64,000 nt of DNA from Gonocerus acuteangulatus (lineage: Eukaryota; Arthropoda; Insecta; Hemiptera; Coreidae): positions 105,116,376 through 105,180,375 of the forward strand of contig OX328125.1 in NCBI GenBank assembly GCA_946811695.1. Reading direction: 5' to 3'. Numbering within the stretch: the stretch's first letter is position 1; the number at the start of each line of letters is the position of its first letter. The translations under genes and the position numbers were made by a program. Under the pieces are notes generated by a model. It searched no databases, had not been told where the DNA came from, and worked only from the letters and a program-made list of their open reading frames with translations. Below are positions 24,911-36,995 of the stretch, one piece after another.

Positions 24911-25968
24911 AGATACGCTAGTCTCCCGAACTACATTTGTTCGTGGCCCAGTAGAAGATGTAGAAGAAACCAAGAGTTACTTTTCTCTTAACATTGTATT
25001 ATTATATGCGATGAAAAACAATGCCAAATATCAATTATTTATAAAAATTGTTTTAAACTTCCCTTGAAAGTACAATTTTATTTAATGTATTTAGTTAATT
25101 ATAAAAGAGATTGATAAGGAATACTTCGGACAGAGAGAATGGATATTGTAATATTCTGAAATCCCTAACATTATTGTTAACTTATAAGAAAAAGTTGAAC
25201 ATTATTATGAGGATTCAGCGATTGATTACTGATTTATACTCATTAGTTAATAAGAACAAATACTAAAATTTTTAAAAAAATGTAGTCGTTAGTTAATTAT
25301 AATTCCATCTATAATTTTTTTCAAGCAGATCGAAGTGAAAACTAGTTTTAAACTGCAGAGCACTTGTACCTCAGAAACCCATTCATTTGTAGTAACCTAA
25401 CAATTTGTTAACATTTATGGTCGTGTATTTAAGGAAGCTTCCCGATTTCTTGAGTGTATATGCTTTAGGAAATTTAGGTTTATTACCTCACATTATTACA
25501 CCGTCTTGAAGGTTTGTAATTTTTAATACTCTCTTCTATCAATAGCTTATAGTTATGTGTTCTAAACCTTTCATTAAAACTATTCTTCGACAAAAAAAAA
25601 AAAAAAAATGCTTTTATATTGTATAAATTATTATATTATTTGGAGTTATAATGTCCTTTTTGTTTTCACATTTTAAATGGAAAATTAAAAGTGAAATATT
25701 TGAATTGTATATATATGTATGAATAATTTAAATTTATGTTTTGTAAATAGATATGAATAGTGTATTTATGAAGTGTGAATGAATTTTTATTTTTATCTGA
25801 ATTTAGAGAATTTCAATTAAACATTTTATTTTTTTTAATTTATTTATTCACTTTTTGTAATAAATAATTTTTATTTTAATGTATTATTTTTTTATCATCC
25901 TCTTTTATATCAGACCTTCTGTGACTATGAGCATGTAAATTGGACCAAAAATATTTTTAATTTGAATA
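24911..25968. other. 3' flank of the protease gene
   Basis: Contains the protease 3' UTR of undefined length. No further coding sequence or structured repeat is recognised beyond an A-run near 25592-25608. Confidence 0.4.
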
Positions 25969-26245
25969 CAGTAGAACGACGATTATCCGAATCAACTCCC
26001 TAAAGCGCAAACGGGAAACATTCAACTAGAGTATTGCTTTTTCAGTTTTAGTTTGTAGGTCTTTAATTTTTTTTTTCTTTATGTTTTTTTTTTTATTATG
26101 GTTTATGTCATAATGACATTTTTGATGCTGAACTAAGATAAAACATGTACCAATAGTTTGATTTTGTAAATGGTCTAGAGGTAAAGATATGTAATTTTCC
26201 GAAGCACCCCCAGCCCCAATTAAATCGGATAGTCGGGATTTACTG
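25969..26245. mobile_element. Short pogo-like MITE, second subfamily
   Basis: Starts TA|CAGTAGAACGACGATTATCC and ends CGGATAGTCGGGATTTACTG|TA, a 277-bp element with TA on both sides. The termini resemble the copies at 10337, 18528 and 45658, but the interior does not, so it is a different derivative of the pogo/Tigger group. Confidence 0.7.
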
Positions 26246-26589
26246 TAATTTAAACACACCTCTCTAAAACTACTTGTGAAATAGCGATTAGCAAGTATTT
26301 TCCACAAGAAAGGTGGGAAAAGCGAGTTCAAATCCCTTTTGAGGCAGGTTGATTTTTTTCAGCAATGGAAATTCTCTGCTCCACAATGGAAGGGCAATAG
26401 TGGCCTAATAGCAAAAACTGTAAAGTAAAAGAAAAAAAAAAAAACTGAACGCTTGAAAATGGACAAGACCTTCCAGGTACTGTAGATGAGTTTTACTTTG
26501 ATAATATATTTCCAAATCTTTGTTGTTTTTTTTTTCTTTTTACAAATAAAGAAAGAAATTAAAAAAAAATAAATACTTAATTCCTCAGT

Positions 26590-28136
26590 GTTGGGCATAA
26601 TCATAATCATAATTAGGATTACAATCAGAGGCTTTGGAGATGTGATTATGATTACAATTAAAATTTTAATTATGAGTGATTACAATTACACTTGTAATAA
26701 CACATTTGATTATAATTACACTCGTAATCACAACATTTTATGTCATTACACTCAAAATCTCAAAAACTTTCTGAAATTATGACTGTAATCACAGCTATTT
26801 CTGTGATTACACCTGTAATTACCACTATTTTTTTCTGTAATTACACTTGTAATCGCAACATTTTATGTAATTACACTCATAATTAAAAAAGTTTCTGTAA
26901 TTATGACTGTAATCACAGCTTTTTCTGTGACTACACCTGTAATTACCACTATTTTTTTTCTGTAATTACACTCGTAATCGCAACATTTTACGTAATTACA
27001 CTCGTAATCACAAAAAGTTTCTGTAATTATGACTGTAATAACAGCTGTTTCTATGATTATGCTTGTAATTACCACTATTTGTTCTTTAATTACACTTGTA
27101 ATCACAATATTTTATGTAATTACACTCATATTCACAAAAAGTTTCCATAATTATTACTGTAATAACAGCTGTTTCTGTGATTATGCTTGTAATTACCACT
27201 ATTTTTTTTCTCTTTAATTACACTTGTAATCACAATATTTTATGTAATTACACTCGTAATCACAAAAAGTTTCTGTAATTATGACTGTAATAACAGCTGT
27301 TTCTATGATTATGCTTGTAATTACCACTATTTGTTCTTTAATTACACTTGTAATCACAATATTTTAGTTAATTACACTCATATTCACAAAAAGTTTCCAT
27401 AATTATTACTGTAATAACAGCTGTTTCTGTGATTATGCTTGTAATTACCACTATTTTTTTTTTCTTTAATTACACTTGTAATCACAATATTTTATGTAAT
27501 TACACTCGTAATCACAAAAAGTTTCTGTAATTATGACTGTAATAACAGCTGTTTCTGTGATTACACCTGTAATTACCACTATTTTTTTTCTGTAATTACA
27601 CTTGTAATTGCAACATTTTATGTAATTACACTCATAATCACAAAAAGTTTCTGTAATTATGACTGTAATGACAGCTGTTTCTGTGATTATGCCTGTAATT
27701 ACCACTATTTTTTTCTGTAATTACACTTGTAATCGCAACATATGTAATTACACTCGTAATCACAAAAAGTTTCTGAAATTACGACTGTAATCACAGCTGT
27801 TTCTGTGATTACACCTGTAATTACCACTATTTTTTCTGTAATTACACTCGTAATCGCAACATTTTTCTGTAATTAGGAATGAAAAGTCACAGATACAACA
27901 CACATCTGAGCAGAAGAAAAGAAGAAAAACTGAGCAGAAGGAAAACTATTCCCATTAAGACAATGAATAATGAGAGTAGTAGAAATGAAGAGTTGAGACT
28001 TTGTCATACTCTTGTAATTACGATTATAATGATAACCGTAATCATATCTCCAGTGTCTGTAATTATAATCGTAATCATAATCACATTTTGAGAGTCTGCG
28101 TTTATAATCTTAATTATGATGATGGTTATGTCCAAC
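26590..28136. mobile_element. TIR element filled with ~125-bp tandem repeats
   Basis: The left end GTTGGGCATAATCATAATCA and the right end are inverted repeats (right end complement GTTGGACATAACCATCATCA); similarity continues for about 90 bp through ATGTGATTATGATTAC. Between them lies an array of about nine units of 122-128 bp (the landmark GACTGTAAT occurs at 26781, 26905, 27031, 27283, 27661, with variants between). Each unit is built from about 20-25-bp motifs around GTAATTACACTCGTAATCAC. Alternate units are more alike, giving a dimer of about 252 bp near 27031-27530. A unique 3' segment of about 140 bp (from 27872) precedes the right end. Open frames in it are repeat translations. Confidence 0.8.
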
Positions 28137-29008
28137 TTTGAATCTCCTATGTATTGAAAAATATTTATGATCCCCTCTTACTCAAAAGCTTATTCTTTAA
28201 AATAACACACTTTTATTCTATTACTGAACATTTAAAATAATATTTTAAAAACGTTAATAGTAAAGAAGATTACCAAGATGGAGATAGTCAAGGTTTGGCC
28301 ATAATTGCTAAATAAAACTACATATTTTAAAATAAAAAATTAGTTTGTATTTTTGGCAATGCTTCGGCTAGATTTTAGTTTAACATCAAGAGTGTGGGTG
28401 TCTTCCCACAGGTAGGTAACACACTAACAGATAGTTAAGCGCTTATAAAATTTAATACTTAGTCTTTATTTGAGATAAATAATTAAAAAAAAATGAATCC
28501 CATCATCATCAGGTCTGGAGGTTCACGGCAGCAGACTCTGCACTGGTTTCTGATCCTAGACTATAGAGATAGACTATATAGATCCGAATGCACAAGAAGA
28601 TCAAATCATTTAGTGTTTCCTCAGAGAAAACATCCTCAAGACTTCCAGCAAATTAAGTTACAGTTGGACACTGTGCTAAACCTTAGTAATGTACAAACGA
28701 ATCCAACTAAATAACAGGGGAAGTATGGTACTTCAGAAAAGGTGTACTCTTTCAAGAATAAAGAACAAAATTGAGAAATAACAAATTTATATTTACATTA
28801 AGAACTTCAAAAATCACAGAAAAAAATATAACTTAATCACAGATAAACTATTACTTTCAATTGCATAAAGAAAATACACCATAGCTCTTGCCCTTTGTAT
28901 TTTATTAGCTTATAACAAAAATTGTTTGACAAATAAAATGAGTGCAAACAATTGTGGCATTTTATATTATAAGATGGTGACCCTATTTTTCACAATATAT
29001 TTATATGT
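28137..29008. other. No gene recognised
   Basis: One open frame (28493-28714, 73 codons) has fairly even composition but no recognisable domain and no flanking splice or promoter context. I do not support it as a gene. Otherwise AT-rich sequence. Confidence 0.4.
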
Positions 29009-30297
29009 GTCAGAAGGTCAAATTTCAATCAATAAACAACTTTCTTAGCTGCTTCTTTATTTTACTCTACATGTTTCTAGTCTTTTTGACGCCTCTTCAG
29101 GACCACTTAGTATAATACATCATCACAGGCTTCACCTCCAAGAAACCTTCCGCAGGTAGGGCCACGTCTAGACTGATAAGATCAATCATGTCTACTACAT
29201 ATCAGCTGTTTAAAATCGATAGTTTTAGAGTAAACGTTGATATTCCAAAAAAATTAGATAAGGAGAAAAACCCCATAAAACAAAAAATAAAAGCAAATAT
29301 ACACATAATTAAAAACAGGAAAAAGGCAGTTAATAGAAAAACTGAAATTAAATGTCTGTAATATTTTTTACCATAATAACAGTGTGTCTACTTTTGCGAA
29401 CACCAATTTCAGGACTTTTTTTATGACATTTTCATGATTTAAAAACCTAATTTCATGCCTATTAAAAAGAAAATATTTCACTTAAAAATAAAAAGCCTTA
29501 ACTATTAGCTTCAAATTATTTGAAACCTTACACGGATTAGCGTGATATCTATAAAATTACAATTTTACATACATTTAAAACTGCATAAAATGTACATGAT
29601 ATGTTGAAGAGAATAGTTACATTAATTTTAAAAGTGAAGAAATTATTATACTAAAAATTTTAGAATGGCTATAGAATTAGCAGCCTCAAAATGTTGAACA
29701 ATGGTAGCAGAATTCAAAATTTACAAACCAAATATTGTACAGAAATGTGTACAGAATTTCAATATTTAAGTCTGCATATATGTAAACAATGGATAATTGT
29801 TGTGTAAATGCTACAACAAAGGAATCTAAGAGAGTAAGGGGATGGGAGAGGCAGATAGAATTGCGCTTCCATACAAAAACAGCAATGAATGCACGGAAGG
29901 CCCGGGCTTACGTTAGCCTCCACTAAAACTGAAATTTCGTGACGGTTTCAAAATTCATGACTTTTTCGTGCCCTATTTTCAACTTTATGATATTTTCATG
30001 ACTTTTTCGTGCAGTAGACACCCTGAATAATCACATAACATGAAAAAAATATTTCTTTTGGAAAATCAACGTTTATCCTACAGCTACACATTTTAAACAG
30101 CTGATATGCAGTAGACATGATTGATCTTATTAGTCTAGATGTGGCCCTGCGTGTGAAGGTTTCTCAGAATTGAAAGCTGTGATGATATATTGTTTCAAGT
30201 TCTCCTGAAGAAGGATCAAAAAGATTAGAAACATGTAGAGCGAAATAAAGAGTAGTGACAAAAGTTGTGTGTTGATTGAAATTTTACCTTCTGCGAC
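29009..30297. mobile_element. Foldback element with ~260-bp arms
   Basis: The left arm (about 29009-29260) starts GTCAGAAGGTCAAATTTCAA; the right arm (about 30040-30297) is its complement (complement start GTCGCAGAAGGTAAAATTTC). Shared arm landmarks are CTACATGTTTCTA, TCTTCAGGA, ATCAATCATGTCTACT and CATATCAGCTGTTTAAAAT. Each arm, read outward, contains CTGAAGA...GAAACATGTAGAG and ends with an AATAAA-like signal. It shares its terminal CAGAAGGTCAAAT with the elements at 59476 and 60817. A hAT-like MITE sits in its centre. Confidence 0.8.
29380..30025. mobile_element. hAT-like MITE nested in the foldback element
   Basis: Starts CAGTGTGTCTACTTTTGCGA and ends AGTAGACACCCTG, termini of the CAGGGTGTCTAC type common in hAT elements. 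Subterminal ATGACATTTTCATGA blocks are also inverted, and TTCATGACTTTTTCGTGC occurs twice near the right end. An 8-bp target duplication is not clear (CATAATAA against AATAATCA). Non-coding. Confidence 0.6.
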
Positions 30298-30349
30298 ATG
30301 GCATTGCATATTTTATTAAAACCATTAATTTTACTAAATAGAGGTACAG

Positions 30350-32783
30350 TTAAGAAAATCCCATAATATAATCTAACGATCTAGCAAATAATGTAGGGTC
30401 TCTTTTTGGAAACACTTTAAGCTTGCCAAACTCTGCATTATCAATGATGTTGAAGAGGTTATCACAAGTGGCGGAATAGAGGTATCCATCATCATTCAGC
30501 TTTGATGCTACTTCAATTTGGTGATTGTTCATGAGATCTTCATTAATGACGGCTATAAGCGGTTTTTCAGCTTCAAGAGTCTCGATGCAACACCCAGCCC
30601 CAGCATGACTAATGACTAGATCAGCTCCGGTTATATCTTCCCAGATGGAATCTTTGAGTCGATAATATTCTAATGATATCCCATTAGTGCTTCTTTCGTC
30701 GATTGGTGGTTCCAAGCCGTTTCCGATTTGCAGAACAATCTTCTTACACCCTTTCTTCTTTAAACTCTAGAAATAAAACAAATAGTCTTAGGCGTTATTT
30801 TAAAAGTACAGGATTTTAGATCTATTTGCACACATCAGTCACTGAACTGTGATGTGACTGATGAGTGTGATTTGACCACTTCAGTCATCGAACCGTCATG
30901 AAAACATATATTTTGTGACTGATACCAGACAGAACCAACGGAACGGAGAAGTTACATGACTCATGTGTGTGAATAGACCTTATGGATAGTAAATAGGACA
31001 ATACATCAACAAAAATAATTCATAAGTTTTTTTTGTTTTTTTTTTTTCGTTTTTAACGGTGCATCAACTATTTGGCTATTAGCGCCGTTCATAAGTTGTT
31101 GACACACAAATAAAACCTTCTAGAAGTATTAGGCACAACCTGATATAGATATTAGCTTGAGTATTTATTGTATATTCAAAAAGAGTATATATTGCTTAAA
31201 TTGGTTTATCATCTTAAATTTATTTATTTTAGTGTGAAAGTATTTATAGTATGAGTGTACTAAGTGTGTGTATGAATGTACAGTGTAACAGTATTTATTA
31301 TGTTTGAGTGTGTGTGTGTGTCTGTTGTGTGTGATTGTGAACTTGTGTGTGCTGATGAATTTATTTTCAAATGTAAATATGTAAATATCATCTTTAGGCT
31401 TAGATTTAGGTTTAATGTTAGTTCTGAAATATGTTAAAAGGAACTAACACAACTTGTATATAGTAACTTCAGCATTAGAGTTAGAAGTAAGTTGTATATA
31501 AATTAGGCCTATATAAATGTGCGTGTATGTGTAAACCTATTAAAAATTGTTTCATCATATATTAAAAATGAAACAATACTCACGGTGCTAATGGCCCTAG
31601 GAGTCGATGCACCCAAAAAAAAAAAAAAAAAAAAAAAAAAAGTATTAGGCACAATAATAATCATAATTACGATTTTAATCACAGGCTTTCAAGATGTGAT
31701 TACGGTTATACTTTTAATCACATCTTTGAATATAATTACTTTTAATCAAATATTTCATCATAATTACACTCGTAATCACAACATTTTTTTGAAGTTACAC
31801 TCGTAATCACAACATTCTTCTGTAATTACACTCGTAATCACAAAATTACGACTGTAAGCACAGCGGTTTCTGTGATTTTGCCTGTAATTACATCTATTTG
31901 TTACGTAATTACAACTGTAATCACAATTTTTCTCTATGATTACAACTGTAATCATAACCTTTCTATGGGAGACCCGGTAGCCGTGAGGGTTAAGGCGTGA
32001 GCTCTTAACACTCCGTGCCAAAGGTCGTGGGTTCGATTCCCACTAGGGGCGGTGGCTTTTCTTTCGAAAAAAGAAAAGGCATCACCCCTATCCTGGCTAG
32101 AAAAGGGTGGTAACCTATAGATAACCCGTCCTAAAATTCGTAGTTAATAATAAATGGACGTTAAAATTTAAATAAATAACCTTTCTATGATTAAGAACGC
32201 CATCACATCGTTTTCTGTAATTACCACTGAAAAGTCTCAAACACAACCCAAATCTGAGCTGGAGAATTAGACAACTATTCGCATCAAGGTAATGAGAGTC
32301 ATATAAAGAGTTGAGACTTTGTATTACGGTAATTACTGATAAGAATCCTAATTTATAAAAATAAAAGATGTTATAAAATAACAATCATATTCCATGATAA
32401 AAATATTATTTATTGTTGTCACAAGATTCATTTACATGGCTACCCTACAAGAATGGTAAGTAGAAATTATATATAGAGTTCTGCAAAAATTTCAAATCCA
32501 GATGTTTAATCTACATTAATAAATACACCACAGAAAATATTTGTCTTAACCAACTTTTTGAACGCATTACATCCCCATTATTGACTGCTATTAATTTCTT
32601 TATATGGAATTTAAATACACTTGGACAGATAAGATCAAACCTGAAAGCCAAATGATATCGAAAAATAGAACATTAATGAACAAAGTAAATATTTCTTACA
32701 TTAAGTACAATTGGGCTAACAACTGCCTTCACTAATTTGTCAAATTTAGTTGTACCTACAGTTACAAAAACTTTTTCTACCAT
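30350..32783 (-). CDS. ALG13: ALG13, UDP-GlcNAc transferase catalytic subunit
   Basis: Two exons on the minus strand: 32783-32700 (28 codons) and 30766-30350 (138 codons plus stop), joined at phase 0 across a GT-AG intron (AAT|GTAAGA, CTAG|AGT) to 166 residues, the length of the compact ALG13 form. It begins MVEKVFVTVGTTKFDKLV, the glycosyltransferase-28 N-terminal strand and loop. Exon 2 gives LQIGNG, then DLVISHAGAG..ETLEAEKP, the UDP-GlcNAc-binding region, then INEDLMNNHQ. ALG13 pairs with membrane-anchored ALG14 on the cytosolic face of the ER and adds the second GlcNAc to dolichol-PP-GlcNAc. The usual S after GAG is C here, with no visible harm. Divergent from NAA30. The intron holds SINE1 and a second copy of the tandem-repeat TIR element. 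Confidence 0.96.
31048..31642. repeat. SINE2 tail fragments and (TG)n in ALG13 intron
   Basis: ACGGTGCATCAACTATTTGG at about 31058 is a minus-strand SINE2 tail. CGGTGCTAATGGCCCTAGGA at 31582 followed by GATGCACCC and an A-run (31616-31641) is a plus-strand SINE2 tail. A (TG)n-rich tract lies at about 31255-31360. Confidence 0.6.
31645..32350. mobile_element. Second, shorter copy of the tandem-repeat TIR element
   Basis: Its left end (AATAATCATAATTACGATTT, then CACAGGCTTTCAAGATGTGA) matches the start of the element at 26590. About four to five GTAATTACACTCGTAATCAC motifs follow. The unique 3' segment matches the other copy through AATCTGAGC and AGAGTTGAGACTTTGT. The right terminal repeat is degraded. 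A SINE1 is inserted at 31968-32175. Confidence 0.7.
31968..32175 (+). mobile_element. SINE1 copy with 14-bp target duplication
   Basis: Starts GGAGACCCGGTAGCCGTGAG; B-box GGTTCGATTCC; body CCTGGCTAGAAAAGGGTGGT; 3' end ATGGACGTTAAAATTTAAAT. ATAACCTTTCTATG lies directly before (31954-31967) and after (32176-32189). The insertion splits a unit of the tandem-repeat TIR element. The tRNA-like head carries Pol III A and B boxes but cannot fold as a functional tRNA followed by this body. Confidence 0.9.
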
Positions 32784-33244
32784 GTCTAGACTTTCATAAT
32801 TCAGTGGATAAACAAAGAAGTAACCACCTCATAACCTCCAACACGTGTCTTGGCATTAAAATCTTCTTAATATTTTTTACTTCCAATTAAAATGGTTTGA
32901 ATATAGTTTGAAATAATAATAAAAATTAAGAAATAAATGATTTTTTTTAAATTGAAATATGTAATTATCCAAATAAGAATAGTGCTAAACGAAGAAACTA
33001 ACTGCTACTAGCAGCGACATCGATAGACTATTTACTCAGCTGATCTGTAAAGGTTCTTTCGTTATCTAGATGGCTTTACCTTAGTGAACCACACTTTAAT
33101 ATGGCCTAGTAGTAGTGTGGTTTTACTGTCAGTAATAGTCTTGTGAAATCGAGACATCTCAGTTACTATAATGTTTGGATGTAAACATTTTTGGATAACT
33201 AACAGCTCTGAGCATTTACTTCCAATTTAGTAATATAAAGTAAC
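32784..33244. promoter_or_regulatory. ALG13/NAA30 bidirectional promoter region
   Basis: 461 bp separate the two start codons, which point away from each other. Both genes are housekeeping. The interval contains ACATCGATAG (CATCGATA at 33018-33025, one base from the insect DRE TATCGATA) and an inverted repeat AACCACACT (33087) / AGTGTGGTT (33114). No TATA box is obvious. A three-codon upstream reading frame (ATGAAAGTCTAG) precedes the ALG13 start. That the transcripts share this region is inference from position. Confidence 0.55.
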
Positions 33245-36200
33245 ATGGAACAACACCAAGAAAGAAACAGTGAAAATAATGGTTTAAGTGTCGAAGTTAA
33301 TTCTAAAAAGTATATTTCAAGTAAAAAGAAAGATGTTAAGAAAACATTGGAAGATACGAACTGTAATTTGACAATTTTACATTCTAAACGTGACGAAGTT
33401 CTTACAGATGTTGATTTAATTAAATCATGTGAGAAACTAAGTGGACTAAGTTTAAATGGCCCTATTAAGTTATCAAACGGCATTGAAAGTGTACATTTTG
33501 TGGAGAGTGATTGTTGCACCATAGACAACTCTAATTCTAAAGATATTTCTAGTCAATGTGAAACATGTGTAAAAGCTAGTGAAACACCCAATGAAAGTGA
33601 AGTAATCAATTCAATTGATGATAAGAAAATTCACAACGATCATTCTTATGTCAAAAAAGCCTCCATTTGTGTAAATAAAACCTCCAAAAATGAAGAACCA
33701 ACTAGTTTGACTAATGCTTCCTGTTCTACTACTCATAATGTAGTTTCATCAACAGAATGCAAAGGATCAGAATCCTCGGCTGGAGACTCGAATGTTGACA
33801 AGAATGAAGATGATTCTACTCAAGGGGAAATTACATATGTTTCTTATGAATCTGAACTCCAAATGCCTGATATAATGAGGCTTATTCAAAAAGATTTGTC
33901 AGAACCTTATTCCATATACACTTATCGATATTTTATTCACAATTGGCCACAGTTGTGTTTTTTGGTAAGTATATTTTCTATATGTATTTTTTTTCTCTAA
34001 TTTTCCGGCAAAGCAATGATTGTATTTTATAGTTTATGGTTGTTTTCTGGAGAATTTTATATTGCAAATTTGTATGCGTATATTTTCAAATTTTATTTTC
34101 GATTGGGTGTTCACTTGCCATTTTATAGCTTCGTATTTTCAATTTACTTTCTTTGCTATTGACGAGCTATCCTGTACAGGATATTGGTGAGGTTAAAGTT
34201 TTGACATTGTGAAAACTATTACAAATCTTTCTGCTGCAATATTCCTGGAACGCTAACAGCTTCTATATAATGAATAGCCTTCTGTGTTGAAACAAAAATT
34301 AAAGTTACTTGAACAATTTTTGGAAACTACTTTCTTATTATGTGCCAAAAAATGTATGTAAGAATATGTTTCATATACATAATTTTCATTTTAAATGTTT
34401 CTACAGTGTGACTGTTTTTTTTTTCATTCTTACTGCTCAATAAACCTATAATTGCTATGTTGTTTATTTTTTTTTGTGAGTATAAACCTGCTCATATTTA
34501 TCAAAACTAGAATGACAGACAGATATATTAAGACAAAAGTATTTAGGAAAATTGTGTCAATTTTATTGCAAAGCCATCCAAAAGATAATAAAATAAGAGG
34601 CAGACCACTGTTGAGTTCACTATTTACAAGTTCTGCATTGTCATGGGACTAATATTGTATTAATATATTTTTTAATTGCAGTGTTTAGCATATACCAAGG
34701 ATTGCAAACATTATAGGAGTTTTGCAAATGTCTTCAATCCTATCTACTAGGCTAAAAAAATACCCCAATTAAAATTGATATTTATTTATAATAAATAAAT
34801 GTATCTGTCTCTTTACATTATGGCGGGCATAATTTTGATTCATTCATCTGTAAACAACATTCTCAAAATAAATAATTAAAGAGCCTGTTAGGAAGCAAAA
34901 TTTTTCTAGTAGGAGTAGAGGGGGGTCTCCCTGTGGTCTAGTGTCTAACGCCTTAGATTAATATACGGGAGATGATGGGTTCGATTCCCACCGGCGGTAG
35001 GAATTTTCTCATCTCACGGCTCATTGGGAAAATTTCTCGCTGCACCCTGGATGTCGGCGCTAATGGCCTTGATGTCGATGCATCATGAAAAAAAATAGGA
35101 GTAGTTGTTTTTCTGAAGCCAACCAGTTAAGACCAACCAATTTATGTGCTATTAGTGGACTTAATTTTATTGTCTTGCAATAAAACTTGCTATAAAATAT
35201 TCAGAGCTAAAGATAGAGAGATGTATTAGCAAATATGCAAAATTTACTCAATATGAGTTGGCATTTACTCCATAATCAAATAATGTCTGTACCAGCCATT
35301 ATTTTTGCTTTGTTGCAACAAAACTTGGATATATATCGTTATGAGGCATTTAAGTACAATGACAGTTCATTATCAAGGAATGCGTAAAAAACTCTGTGTT
35401 AAGTCGAGTGGTCAAAAATAGGGACCTATTATTTCATTAAATAAATAAATAAAGCCTTTATTGCATAAGAGGAACAATACAAACAAAGAAAACTATTTCC
35501 AAAAAAATAACCAAAATATTATATATGTTGGTTATTTCATTATTTCACACAAAATCAGAGGCATACTCACTCCTATATTTTTGGGTAGGGAGGAGTTGGA
35601 GGTTGAGGGGAAAGGGAAATAAAACGTAACAATTTTTATAAAGGCTTTATGAAAGACTGCATTTTCATAATTATTTTTAGTTTTTTTAATTGTTCTTGGA
35701 AGCACAAATGAGACATATGCCAAAGGACTTTTTTTAATTCTGCATCAATTCCCAAAGATTGGCCGAGTTTTTTGGGACACCCTGTACATATCTGTTAATA
35801 CGATAGCCAATTCCAATAACATTATGAAATCGAGAGATAATCTCATTTCTGAGTATACCATTGGAAAGGTAATTAAATTTTACAATTTTTGTGATTTTTA
35901 GCATTTTATAGAATTTTGTTTGGAAGAGTGGTGATTCTTGAAAATGTGTCGCTAACTATTCTTTTTTATTAATATAAACTGTTTGTACAGTTATTGCCAT
36001 TTGAAAAATACACTTGTGTTCATTGAAAGTACATTAGCCCTAAAGTCAATTTAATAAAAGTGATGTAACGTTGAAAAATAATATGTTCTAGCCTAGAAAA
36101 TTGGAGTTTTCTACAAAAAACACGTTGTTTTTTTTTTCTAAATAAAATTTAGAACGGCATATGCCTGAAACAAAAGCTGATAGAAATGTGAGGTTAGCAG

Positions 36201-36960
36201 CATTTTAACTACATTTTGTGTCTAGTTTCACCCCCTTGAATATTGTTGCCTACTTGCGATACACCCTGTGTAGGAGTTTTGGTCTTTGTTTCGTGTAATA
36301 AGCCCCAACTATTCATTGCTCTTATGTGAGATCTATGGTAAATAATTCTATCGCCTTACATTTTTTCATCTAAGGTTATTTAAAATTAGAAAAAATGATA
36401 TAATACTAAAACACACGGAAAAAAAGATTTGGTATCACTAGTCATCATCAACAGTTGAGTTATACTTATTACTGTTTAGTTGATTTACACATGGATTTAT
36501 AAAATTTATTTATACCTAATATATGTTGTTGTTGTTTTTTTTTATTCCAGGCTATGGACGGGAGTGATTGTGTTGGTGCAATTGTTTGTAAACTTGACAT
36601 GCACCGTAAAGTTGTAAAAAGAGGGTATATTGCAATGTTGGCAGTTGATGAAAAATATCGGAAAAGGAAAATAGGTATTAATTTTAAACATTATTTTTTT
36701 TATTTATTTTTAATTTATTCCTCATTATCGCAAAATAGTGTGAAGGTCCTGCTTGCACGGCGTAGCTTGTAGGTCTTTGTCTTGTGTTAAATTTCTTTGT
36801 CTTTCCCAGTTTGTATCTTTTCTCAGGAATCATTCGCATATATAAGGTGGGTGCTGGGGTTGGGGGGGGTTGCAGCCCCCCCCCCCCAATTTTGGTTTAA
36901 TCGGGAAAAATATGTCATAAAACCTTAAAAATAAATTAAGGGGTAATACTACCGCGTAAC

Positions 36961-36995
<35 letters not shown>

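Noticed and set aside
26760..27880. Regularly spaced repeats resembling a CRISPR-type array, and open frames of VITVIITETF type
   Set aside because: The host is a eukaryote, there are no unique spacers, units are contiguous and diverged, and the frames exist only because ~125-bp units are tandem.
28493..28714. 73-codon open frame between repeats
   Set aside because: No recognisable domain, no splice or promoter context; kept only as a note.
31968..32045. tRNA-like sequence with A and B boxes (also at 13686, 34919, 45905, 50980, 62787)
   Set aside because: No complete cloverleaf with acceptor stem, and each is followed by the same non-tRNA body and tail; these are SINE heads, not tRNA genes.
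34452..34652. Frame ending [12 protein letters not shown], reminiscent of LINE C-termini
   Set aside because: Only the RGRP motif matches, too short to support a LINE fragment.
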